Positions 16,323 through 23,767 of a stretch of 39,131 nt of DNA are shown in pieces. Below the pieces are notes generated by a model. It was given only the letters and a program-made list of their open reading frames with translations, made no database searches and was not told where the DNA came from. The translations under genes and the position numbers were made by a program. The stretch's first letter is position 1. Every line of letters begins with the position of its first letter. The DNA comes from Betaproteobacteria bacterium (GTDB taxonomy: Bacteria; Pseudomonadota; Gammaproteobacteria; Burkholderiales; Burkholderiaceae_C): assembly GCA_009921265.1 (NCBI GenBank), contig RFYV01000028.1, positions 1-39,131 on the forward strand, written 5' to 3'.

Positions 16323-17185
16323 ACCAATTGCGCTGTTGCTTGCATGGTGATGAAGCCTTGCTCGTCTTGCGCCCACAACTCGATGTTGTCGTCTTTTTGA
16401 ATGGCGCTGACATGAACAGTAAGTGGCTTGTCACATAAAAAAGTAGGTCGCACGGCTTTGAAAGAGAAACTGCGCAATGCTTTTGAATTGTTGCGCACGA
16501 TTAAATCGGTGAGCAGGGTTGCAATGAGTGGACCGTGAACGATCAAACCATGATAGTTTTCAACTTGCGTGACGTAATTTTTATCGTAGTGAATGCGGTG
16601 TCCGTTAAAGGTAAGTGCCGAGTAACGAAATAAGACCACTTCATCGATGAGTACATCTCTGAAATACGTGCATACCGTGGGCGCAGGCACTAGAGTGGGC
16701 ACTGGATCGGTGGCGAGTGCAGGTGGACGATAAACGATGTCGTGTTCTTCGGTGAGACACAAACCGTTATTGTTGTGAATGTTGTGTTGTACGGTAACAA
16801 AAATCAAGTCGCCGCTTTTGCCTGACTTGTGGGTGACCGATTTGATTTCTGAAATGCGTTTGACGTCTTCACCCACACAAACATTTTGATGCCAATGTAA
16901 TCGGCCGCCTGCCCACATGCGGCGTGGTAATGGAACGGGTGGCAAAAAACCACCTTTGTGCGGATGGCCATCTTGCGCAATGTCACGTTGTAAATGAATC
17001 GGTAAAAAATACAACCAGTGTGTGAGAGGTGGCAACGCAGTCGATACATCAGGCGCAGGATCGTCACGATCTAGCGTTGCAGACCAAGCGCTGAGGGGCG
17101 TTGCAGAAATCTTGTCGTGCAAGACTTGCTGTTTTCCAATCCAAGCTTGGAGATGCGATACGGTGGTAGCGTCGATGGAAGTCAT
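16319..17185 (-). CDS. FAS1-like/MaoC dehydratase (mesaconyl-C4-CoA hydratase-like)
   Basis: A 288-residue protein with two hot-dog halves. The N-terminal half carries PPLTHWLYFLP and GGFLPPVPLPRRMWAGG, typical of FAS1-like dehydratase domains. The C-terminal half has the hydratase-like FNGHRIHYDKNY with catalytic Asp/His candidates, then GLIVHGPLIATLL. This architecture fits mesaconyl-C4-CoA hydratase and related beta-hydroxyacyl-CoA dehydratases. It overlaps the CoA-transferase by 4 nt and follows btuD after 9 nt. The two enzymes probably act in sequence on a C4-C5 dicarboxylyl-CoA. This is inferred from known pairs of this kind. Confidence 0.82.
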   Translation of the reverse strand: MTSIDATTVSHLQAWIGKQQVLHDKISATPLSAWSATLDRDDPAPDVSTALPPLTHWLYFLPIHLQRDIAQDGHPHKGGFLPPVPLPRRMWAGGRLHWHQNVCVGEDVKRISEIKSVTHKSGKSGDLIFVTVQHNIHNNNGLCLTEEHDIVYRPPALATDPVPTLVPAPTVCTYFRDVLIDEVVLFRYSALTFNGHRIHYDKNYVTQVENYHGLIVHGPLIATLLTDLIVRNNSKALRSFSFKAVRPTFLCDKPLTVHVSAIQKDDNIELWAQDEQGFITMQATAQLV

Positions 17186-17194
17186 CGCAAGAGT

Positions 17195-17974
17195 TTATCT
17201 CTGAATCGCGTTTTTGATAAGTGCCAGCGTTTGTCCGTTATGCGACACGATTTGAATGCGCCCATCAAACACCCCGGTCATAGCTTGGTGAGTGACCGTG
17301 TCTTGACTACTGCCATGATGAACGATGATGCCGTTTTGCATCACCACCACTTCATCAGCCAGCAATGACAGCGTTAAATCGTGCAACACGCTCACCACAG
17401 TTGCACCATGTTTTACAACATCTTGAACACTGCTGATCCAATCGGCTTGATGCGGCACATCCAAATTTGAAATAGGCTCGTCCATTAAAAACACCGATGC
17501 GTCGCTGGCCCAAACACGCGCCAATAAAACGCGTTGACGCTCGCCACCCGACAGTTGCCCAAGGGGGCGTTCGCGCCAATCCCATGCGTGCATTTTTTTT
17601 AATGCATCACTCACGTGTTGATGGTCTTTGGGGTTCGCACCTTGCAACCACGATTGATGCGGCAATCGACCCAGCATCACCACGTCATACACAGTTAAAT
17701 CATCGTTGCTTGATTCGTCTTGACCCAGCCACGCGCGATGCTGCGCTAAATTTTTAGAATGCCATTGACTCAACGATAAGTCTGCCATCAGCACTTGGCC
17801 TTTGTAATCAATTAAACCTGAGAGGGCTTTGAGTAAAGTTGATTTTCCACAACCATTGGGGCCGACCACACAGGTCCATCGACCTTGGCGAATATTTAAA
17901 TTCAAATCATGCAAAATTTTTTGCTGATGAATATGAACTTGCAATTGTTGACATTGAAGTGCGATGTGGTTCAT
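17195..17974 (-). CDS. btuD: ABC transporter ATPase for cobalamin
   Basis: A 259-residue ABC ATPase. Walker A GPNGCGKST is at residues 38-46, the signature LSGGERQR and Walker B VFLMDEP follow, and the H-loop His is in VSVLHDLTL. The start ATG 17974 gives an ATGA overlap with btuC; a longer frame reaching 18235 lies inside btuC and is ignored. It belongs to the FecE/BtuD group and powers import through BtuC. The gene is part of the riboswitch-led run. The dehydratase gene follows after 9 nt. Confidence 0.9.
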   Translation of the reverse strand: MNHIALQCQQLQVHIHQQKILHDLNLNIRQGRWTCVVGPNGCGKSTLLKALSGLIDYKGQVLMADLSLSQWHSKNLAQHRAWLGQDESSNDDLTVYDVVMLGRLPHQSWLQGANPKDHQHVSDALKKMHAWDWRERPLGQLSGGERQRVLLARVWASDASVFLMDEPISNLDVPHQADWISSVQDVVKHGATVVSVLHDLTLSLLADEVVVMQNGIIVHHGSSQDTVTHQAMTGVFDGRIQIVSHNGQTLALIKNAIQR

Positions 17975-18993
17975 GAGTGACTGCGCTCCCCGTTCATCGA
18001 TTGCATGCGCCACAACAAATAGCCACCACCCAATACCGCTGTGAGCACACCCACTGGTAATTCTTGTGGTGCCCACAAACCACGTGCCAATACATCGGCA
18101 GCGCACAACAAGGCACCCCCCATAGCCGCTGACAGCAATAAACTGTGGCGATGAGTGACTTGTACGCGAGAGCGCACCAAATGCGGCGCAACCAATCCAA
18201 CAAAGGCAATTAATCCCACTTGTGCAACGGCGCAAGCAGTGGCCAATGACATCACCGCAATCAAAATCATTCGCATCGGTTTCAAAGGTAAACCCAAACT
18301 GCGCGCTGTTGTCTCACCCAATCCGAGTGCGTCCAACACTTTACTCGTAAGCAATGAAATCAAACAACAAAAGAATAAAACCAAGCTCATCAATACACAA
18401 GCCGATGGATTGAGTGACGCCGTACTACCCAATAAAAAAGATTGCATCGATGGCAATGCTTGCGGCACCATCGCCATCATCAACGACGTGATCGCACCCA
18501 ACACAACGCCTACCACCACGCCCGATAATATCAACCGCATGGTTTGATGCACGCCTCGCGCCAACATCAACGTGAATAAAACAGACAACCACGCGCCCAA
18601 AAATGCAGCGCTAGTGAGACTCAAACGCAATGCCCACCAATTACTAACATCAATCAAACCAGGTAAAGCCGATGCGCCCGTCGCGCCCAAGACCAAGACA
18701 GTGGCCACTCCCAAAGCGGCACCCGAAGCGCTACCTAATAAATACGGATCGGCTAATGGGTTGCGAAACAAGCCTTGAGCAATTGCACCTGACAGGCCAA
18801 GCAATGCGCCTGCAAGCCAGGCACCCCATGTGCGCGGAATTCGAATTTCTTGAATGATGTCGTCGCTGTAGGACAAGCCCCACTCCAAGCCAAGACTTCC
18901 CGTGTGCAAGCCCAACCATCCCACAGCACATGTGATGAGCAACAACATCCACCACAGATCTTGTATACGTTGATGAATGGGCCTGTTGTTCAT
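17971..18993 (-). CDS. btuC: FecCD/BtuC-type permease for cobalamin
   Basis: A 340-residue permease with about ten membrane helices. RIPRTWGAWLAGALLGLSGAIAQGLFRNPLADPYLLG is the family hallmark region (only partly quoted by position: about residues 55-92), and GLIAFVGLVAPHLVR near the C-terminus is the coupling-helix region. ATG 18993 is preferred over ATG 19017 because it makes the same ATGA overlap seen at every other junction of the run. It pairs with btuD and btuF. Iron-siderophore import is the alternative for this family, but the cobalamin riboswitch settles for B12 or a corrinoid. Confidence 0.9.
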   Translation of the reverse strand: MNNRPIHQRIQDLWWMLLLITCAVGWLGLHTGSLGLEWGLSYSDDIIQEIRIPRTWGAWLAGALLGLSGAIAQGLFRNPLADPYLLGSASGAALGVATVLVLGATGASALPGLIDVSNWWALRLSLTSAAFLGAWLSVLFTLMLARGVHQTMRLILSGVVVGVVLGAITSLMMAMVPQALPSMQSFLLGSTASLNPSACVLMSLVLFFCCLISLLTSKVLDALGLGETTARSLGLPLKPMRMILIAVMSLATACAVAQVGLIAFVGLVAPHLVRSRVQVTHRHSLLLSAAMGGALLCAADVLARGLWAPQELPVGVLTAVLGGGYLLWRMQSMNGERSHS

Positions 18994-19850
18994 GGGTGAT
19001 TGATTTGATTCAAACAATTTAATAAAACATCAATGGCATCCATCATGCGCGGTCCTGGTCTTACCAATACATCGCCTTGTTCACGCGTAAACGTACAAAC
19101 GTGTTTTTTTTGAATCGCTTGAATGCGCGACCAGCCTGGGCGTTGCGTGAAATCTTTGACCGAGGTTTCACCTATCATGATGATTTGTGGATTGGCTCGC
19201 ACCACAAACTCTGGGTTGACTTGCGGAAAACTTCCTAAAGACGAAGGAACAATATTGTTGAGCGTGAGTGATTTTAAAAGTTCACCAATGAAAGAGGCTT
19301 CAGTTGCTACGTAACCTGCGGTACTTGCTTCAAAATAAACAGATTGACCTTGCATGGGCAGTGGTACGCGTTGTTTGGCAGATGCTTGCGCTTGCACAAA
19401 AGTTTGCCAGAGTTCATTGGCTTTTTGTTCTGCATTAGGCAGTATCAATGCCTGCGCAACAATGTGAATCACGCGTTGAACATCGGCTTGATTTTGCGGC
19501 TCTAGCGCTAAAACAGGAATACCTAATTGAGTTAAACGCGCAATCGATCTGGATGAACGCGGCGCCAAAACCAAATCGGGTTTGAGACGAACCAAGCTCT
19601 CGATTTGTAAATCATCTAAGCCACCTAACTTGGGTAAGGCTTTGACTGATTCGGGCCAATTGGCGTAGCGATCGGTTCCCACCAAACGATCGCATGCACC
19701 TAATACACAAACTGTTTCTGCCAATGAAGGTAGCAAAGTGACGATGCGTTGGGGTGCAACCGTGATGTTGAGACTCACCTGCCGGTCATCGGTAAGCGTA
19801 ATCGCATGCGCTGTAGAAATTAAAAGTAAAAGTGTAATCCACTTATGCAT
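18990..19850 (-). CDS. btuF: Periplasmic cobalamin-binding protein
   Basis: A 286-residue class III solute-binding protein. The signal peptide is short and clear (MHKWITLLLLISTAHA). The mature protein has QRIVTLLPSLAETVCVLG, KLGGLDDLQIESLVRLKPDLVLA and VNPEFVVRANPQIIMIG, all typical of BtuF. It starts 8 nt inside the end of the upstream paralogue and ends in an ATGA overlap with btuC. It delivers the corrinoid to BtuCD. Confidence 0.9.
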   Translation of the reverse strand: MHKWITLLLLISTAHAITLTDDRQVSLNITVAPQRIVTLLPSLAETVCVLGACDRLVGTDRYANWPESVKALPKLGGLDDLQIESLVRLKPDLVLAPRSSRSIARLTQLGIPVLALEPQNQADVQRVIHIVAQALILPNAEQKANELWQTFVQAQASAKQRVPLPMQGQSVYFEASTAGYVATEASFIGELLKSLTLNNIVPSSLGSFPQVNPEFVVRANPQIIMIGETSVKDFTQRPGWSRIQAIQKKHVCTFTREQGDVLVRPGPRMMDAIDVLLNCLNQINHP

Positions 19851-20637
19851 GTTGCGTCACCCAATTTTGAATGATGCGATGCAGTTGCGTTACACCATCG
19901 GTGAGCGCCGCAGGGCCTGGTTGCAAAATATCGGCGGATTTAATTTCAAATATTTGTTGATTGCGCACAGCCGGCACGTCTTGCCATCCCACGCGTTGCG
20001 CTACTTTTTCGGGTCTGAATTTTTTGCCGCACCAAGAGCCAATGATGATGTCGGGTGCGCGCTCAACAATGGTTAATGGGTCTGCAATGATGCGATCTTT
20101 ACCCATGGATTGAATACTCAGTTCGGGAAAACAATCGTCCCCACCCGCGATTTGAATGAGGTCCGAGACCCATTGAATCGCACTGATGGGCGGATCATCC
20201 CACTCTTCAAAATAAACGCGCGGTCGACGCTTGAATTCGCGCGTGGTGGCTTTGATGACTTCGAGTTGTGATTTGATTTGCGCGATGCGCTCTTCACCTT
20301 GATCGGCTTGACCAACCATCGCGGCGACTTGATACATCATCGAAAAAATTTGATCGACACTGCGTTGATTGAATACCGTGACTTGAACACCCGCACGAAT
20401 GAGAGCAGCAGCGATATCGGCTTGCAAATCGGAAAATCCAAAAACACAATCGGGCTTAAGTGCCAAAATTTTGTTAATCTTGGCGCTCAAAAAAGCACTC
20501 ACCTTGGGTTTTTCTTCACGCGCTTTGCGTGGTCGCACGGTATAGCCAGAAATCCCAACGATGCGATCGGACTCACCTAAAAGGTAGAGCCACTCGGTGG
20601 TTTCCTCAGTGAGACAGATGATGCGGGTGGGGTGCAT
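19843..20637 (-). CDS. Cobalamin-binding-protein paralogue lacking a signal peptide
   Basis: A 264-residue relative of BtuF. From ATG 20637 it begins MHPTRIICLTEETTEWLYLLGE, directly at the first strand of the binding domain, with no hydrophobic leader. The longer open frame to 20730 runs into the btuB gene and also has no signal sequence. SGYTVRPRKA, KPDCVFGFSDLQADIA and an internal FEEWDDPPISAI are distinct from btuF. It lies between btuB (4-nt gap) and btuF (8-nt overlap), so it is made with the uptake system. It is either cytosolic or exported by another route. It may receive corrinoid inside the cell. This is inference. Confidence 0.82.
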   Translation of the reverse strand: MHPTRIICLTEETTEWLYLLGESDRIVGISGYTVRPRKAREEKPKVSAFLSAKINKILALKPDCVFGFSDLQADIAAALIRAGVQVTVFNQRSVDQIFSMMYQVAAMVGQADQGEERIAQIKSQLEVIKATTREFKRRPRVYFEEWDDPPISAIQWVSDLIQIAGGDDCFPELSIQSMGKDRIIADPLTIVERAPDIIIGSWCGKKFRPEKVAQRVGWQDVPAVRNQQIFEIKSADILQPGPAALTDGVTQLHRIIQNWVTQHA

Positions 20638-20641
20638 GGTT

Positions 20642-22648
20642 TTATTTGGGTATGTATCGGAGATTTGCAAAAATACTTCTGGGCGCATTGTTGTAACCGT
20701 AGACTTGATAGTACTGCTTGTTAAGAGCATTATCTAAGGTTAATGATGTTGACCAAGTGTTGTCTATTTGGTGTTGCCAGCCGAATTTTAGTAAGGCGTA
20801 ACCGGCAACCTTTACTGGATCAAAGTTAGTTGGATGCATATTAGGTGTATATCTGTCGCCAATACCAAATATTTTGGCATTCAATTTATTTTTACCATCA
20901 AGTGAATAAACTAAATTTGCAGAACCAAAATTTCTTGATTTGCTCAAAACCTTCACATTCCCACTATCATTAACAGGATTTTGATGAGTTATAGAAATAC
21001 CTGATTGAAATCGACCCGAATCTCGTTTCCATTCAATCTCAACACCACTATTATGTGCTTTCTGTTCATTTCCATATTTCTTCACACCCTGCCCTCCTGT
21101 TAAAGGATCCCCCCAAAATAGATCATCAACAAATTGGCTGGTAGATCCAATTAGGTTGTCGTAGTTAACTTTAAATGCTACCACTCGGAAAAAATTTAAA
21201 CGGTCTTTGTACTGTATTCCGAACTCCCGACTCAAAGAATTTTCCGGCTTCAGATCTATAGCGCCCCCATACGAGGAATCGTACAGCTGCCCAACCGTCG
21301 GATAAAGAACAGCCGTCGATTGATTTGCAAATGTTTTAAATTCACCAGTCAATTGATATCCAAGTCCATAAAAGTAATTCGTTTTATTTGTAAAACCAGT
21401 TTCCCGGTTCTGACTCAGGCTGAATTGGGAAGATAGTTTTTCGTATCGATAGTTAACACCCGAATAAATTCTTTGGTTATTGATTTTTTTGTCTAATTCG
21501 AATGGAACAAAAGAAGGATTGAAAAATATATCATATGCCACCGAATCATGAGCTGCTTTTAGATTTGATATTTTTCTTTCATAGCCAAAATTTAAATCTG
21601 AATTTTTATTAACAGATAAATCATTTGTCCATTTCAATGTGTTATGGCGCGTATCAGTGGAACCATACATTCCGTCTGGCAAATTATTTTTCAATGTTGA
21701 TAAATTAGTTTGCGATCGACTGTAATTTAAATTTGAAATCCATTCTTCGTTGATCTGCCTAACCACACTTATTTTAGTAAATTCAGAGCCGGTTTTATTT
21801 TTCCAATTAAATTCTGGAGAATCATAATAATTATCAAAAGAACTTGCCAGATTAGATTTAAGAAATTTAAAGTCCACGTACGTTAGAGCATCCATATTTT
21901 GTCTCAAGGAAAGACTTAATCCTTGATTTGAATATGGGTTGTTTGAAGGGTTAACGCCGTTTACAACAGGGTTACCAAACAAGTTAAAACTTGGATAGTT
22001 TGGAAACTTTGTAGCGGATATCGTTCCAATCCCATTGCTGTTATTTTGATTGATCGAGAAATTAAATTGTGTGTCATTGACTTTTCCACCATAACCAACC
22101 AACAACGACCTTGTATTTTGAGATCCATAACTTATTTCTGAGTACGGCATGGGAACTCCATTGGAGCCAGTTCGTGTTGTTATCTCAATAACCCCGCCCA
22201 TCGCGCCAGGTCCATATTGAGCGGAGGCGTTCCCTCTTGTAATCGCTATTTTTTCTATGAGTTGAATGGGTATGTTTTGCAATGGTGAAGCCGATCCTGT
22301 TGCGTCTTGCCCTCCAAATGGGATCCCATCGATCAAAATCAAAGTTTGCGAACTACTTGAACCCCTTGAGTAAATTGATATTTGACTACCCACTCCACCT
22401 GAACGCGCCATATCCAAGCCCGCTTGACCTTGAAGTAAGTCATACAAGTCTCCTACTTGCATTTTTTCAATATCTATTCTTTCGATCACAGATTTTGAAT
22501 TTAAAAAGTCGGAAAGTTGAGCGGAAGTCTCTATGCCTCTGACAATGACCGGATCCAAATTTCCAGAACTGTTTTGTGCGAAAGAAAAAAACGAAAACGA
22601 CATGACCCATGCAAAAGCAATGAGCCTCTTGAAAGAAATAGATTTCAT
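20642..22648 (-). CDS. btuB: TonB-dependent outer-membrane cobalamin receptor
   Basis: A 668-residue TonB-dependent receptor. ATG 22648 starts a signal peptide (cleavage near FSFAQ); a TonB box DPVIV is at residues 32-36. The plug follows (about 40-160; LLQGQAGLDMARSGG, IYSRGSSSSQTLILIDGIP, ITRGNASAQYGPGAMGGVI) and then the 22-strand barrel ending LRYIPK. The cobalamin riboswitch upstream identifies the ligand class. Hand counts give about 27-32% GC in three sampled lines of the barrel (21481, 21601, 21841), against about 48% in a plug line and 47% in a neighbouring gene, so the barrel looks compositionally foreign or fast evolving. Confidence 0.92.
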   Translation of the reverse strand: MKSISFKRLIAFAWVMSFSFFSFAQNSSGNLDPVIVRGIETSAQLSDFLNSKSVIERIDIEKMQVGDLYDLLQGQAGLDMARSGGVGSQISIYSRGSSSSQTLILIDGIPFGGQDATGSASPLQNIPIQLIEKIAITRGNASAQYGPGAMGGVIEITTRTGSNGVPMPYSEISYGSQNTRSLLVGYGGKVNDTQFNFSINQNNSNGIGTISATKFPNYPSFNLFGNPVVNGVNPSNNPYSNQGLSLSLRQNMDALTYVDFKFLKSNLASSFDNYYDSPEFNWKNKTGSEFTKISVVRQINEEWISNLNYSRSQTNLSTLKNNLPDGMYGSTDTRHNTLKWTNDLSVNKNSDLNFGYERKISNLKAAHDSVAYDIFFNPSFVPFELDKKINNQRIYSGVNYRYEKLSSQFSLSQNRETGFTNKTNYFYGLGYQLTGEFKTFANQSTAVLYPTVGQLYDSSYGGAIDLKPENSLSREFGIQYKDRLNFFRVVAFKVNYDNLIGSTSQFVDDLFWGDPLTGGQGVKKYGNEQKAHNSGVEIEWKRDSGRFQSGISITHQNPVNDSGNVKVLSKSRNFGSANLVYSLDGKNKLNAKIFGIGDRYTPNMHPTNFDPVKVAGYALLKFGWQHQIDNTWSTSLTLDNALNKQYYQVYGYNNAPRSIFANLRYIPK

Positions 22649-22707
22649 GATGATTGAACTCAAAAGACACCCTCACCGCCTTCCCCGACAGTGCTTGGGT
22701 AATACGT

Positions 22708-22725
22708 CAACACGCACGCGTGTTG
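22708..22725 (-). promoter_or_regulatory. Hairpin in the expression platform of the cobalamin riboswitch
   Basis: CAACACG (22708-22714) and CGTGTTG (22719-22725) form a perfect 7-bp stem with a 4-nt loop, immediately after the aptamer in the direction of transcription. No T-run follows. It more likely takes part in switching access to the btuB ribosome site than in termination. Confidence 0.5.
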
Positions 22726-22730
22726 TCACC

Positions 22731-22971
22731 TTGTTGGCCGGTATCCGGGCTTACGAAATCAACCGTATCCGCCTTCCCAGATGCTTGTTCAAGGCATCCA
22801 GTGGCTATTGTGGACACGGCGAAACGGGTTGAGCCGTTTGTTCGTTTGACCGTTGCGGGTGCAGCGCAGGCTAACTGATGTCAGGGACCAGGCACTTGCG
22901 TGCACAGACCTGAAAAAGCTCCTGCTTCCCGTTAAACTGAGGCGTGTGAACCACACCTCGAGCACCAACAA
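22731..22971 (-). ncRNA. Cobalamin riboswitch (adenosylcobalamin class)
   Basis: On the reverse strand the leader of btuB has the ordered B12 elements: AACGGGAAGCAGG-type box, CCCGCAACGGTCAAACGA, the B12 box AGCCACTG (complement of 22799-22806), CTGGGAAGGCGGAT and CCCGGATACCGGCC. The P1 stem is TTGTTGG (complement of 22965-22971) with CCAACAA (complement of 22731-22737). It ends 83 nt before the btuB ATG. Binding of the corrinoid should switch off btuB and the genes co-transcribed with it. A TACAAT -10 candidate on the reverse strand lies at 22977-22982. Confidence 0.95.
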
Positions 22972-23016
22972 AGACAATTGTAGACCTGAATTGAACTCTC
23001 CCCTTAAAATAGCTCA

Positions 23017-23238
23017 ATGCCCCAATCTCCCCTCATAGACCCGATTGTTGAGCGCGTTGAACGATTGCTGTTGCGATACGACGAACTCAAACGCACCAAC
23101 GATCTGCTCACTAAACAACTCAATCAAGTGACACAAGAGAGAGATTCACTCAAATCCCGCTTGAGCGCTGCACGTGCACGCATTGACGCATTGCTCGATC
23201 GAATTCCTGCTGACGCCACCACCAAGGATGCGCCATGA
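23017..23238 (+). CDS. ZapB-like coiled-coil division protein
   Basis: A 73-residue protein that is almost wholly a coiled coil (residues about 8-60, with heptads such as VERVERLLLRYDELKRTNDLL and LNQVTQERDSLKSRLS). It overlaps zapA by 4 nt (ATGA at 23235-23238). Small coiled-coil genes of this kind precede zapA in many beta- and gammaproteobacteria and are likely to act at the Z-ring. A TAAAAT -10 candidate at 23005-23010 would start transcription at or next to the ATG, so the mRNA may be nearly leaderless. No good ribosome site is seen. Confidence 0.82.
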   Translation: MPQSPLIDPIVERVERLLLRYDELKRTNDLLTKQLNQVTQERDSLKSRLSAARARIDALLDRIPADATTKDAP

Positions 23239-23531
23239 AGCAAGTTGAAGTTCAAATCATGGGACAAAGTTACATCTTGAGTTGCCCAGAGGGGGGCGAA
23301 ATGCGTTTAGAAGAAGCCGTTCGCAAAGTGGATGAGGCGATGTGCAAAATCAGAGACTCTGGAAAAATAAAAGCCAGAGACCGAATCGCCGTATTGGCTG
23401 CTCTCAATCTTGCTTTTGATATTGGTCAACAACCCGCGGGCGGTGGTAGCAGCAAAGTTACCGATTCAACGCTTAGCAATTTATTACATCGCATGGATAC
23501 CGCATTGGCTGATGACGGCCAATTGCTTTAA
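23235..23531 (+). CDS. zapA: Cell-division protein ZapA
   Basis: A 98-residue ZapA. The N-terminal globular part QVEVQIMGQSYILSCPEGGE is followed by a long helix (LEEAVRKVDEAMCKIRDSGKIKARDRIAVLAALNLAFDI, described here by position: about residues 26-64). It binds FtsZ and cross-links protofilaments. It is translationally coupled to the ZapB-like gene and is followed by 6S RNA, a linkage common in proteobacteria, which supports both calls. Confidence 0.93.
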   Translation: MKQVEVQIMGQSYILSCPEGGEMRLEEAVRKVDEAMCKIRDSGKIKARDRIAVLAALNLAFDIGQQPAGGGSSKVTDSTLSNLLHRMDTALADDGQLL

Positions 23532-23576
23532 TTTTTTTAATCCACAAATACAACAGACTCACTGGGTTGAGTCTTC

Positions 23577-23582
23577 TACAAT
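23577..23582 (+). promoter_or_regulatory. -10 element of the 6S RNA promoter
   Basis: TACAAT at 23577-23582 is a near-consensus -10. It predicts a start close to 23589, where the closing stem of 6S RNA begins. The -35 is weak. The gene may also be read through from zapA. Confidence 0.5.
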
Positions 23583-23585
23583 AGC

Positions 23586-23764
23586 GCTGTCTGCAAGTCT
23601 TTTGGGCTTTATATTCCTTGAACCAATGCTCTCTGAGCCAGGGCTTGGAACATCATCGAGTGAGCGTGACCGTCTCGCGTTAGATGATCCCAACACCCGA
23701 TTGACCTCGCCCACCTGAACCTACTGTTCAGGGTGACGGCCCTTAAGCTCTTGCAGACACCTTT
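23586..23764 (+). ncRNA. ssrS: 6S RNA
   Basis: About 180 nt, the usual 6S length, directly after zapA. The ends pair: GTGTCTGCAAG-like GCTGTCTGCAAG (23586-23597) with CTTGCAGACAC (23750-23760). The 3' half has the conserved small hairpin CCTGAAC (23714-23720) / GTTCAGG (23726-23732), followed by GGTGACGGCC, similar to the ACCUUGAACCAAGGGUUCAAGG part of E. coli 6S. It binds sigma70-RNA polymerase in stationary phase. The exact ends are estimated. It runs tail to tail into fdsA, whose stop lies 4 nt further on. Confidence 0.85.
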
Positions 23765-23767
23765 TAT

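Noticed and set aside
17975-18235. N-terminal extension of btuD
   Set aside because: It lies inside btuC, adds a sequence unlike ABC ATPases, and the ATG at 17974 gives the usual ATGA overlap.
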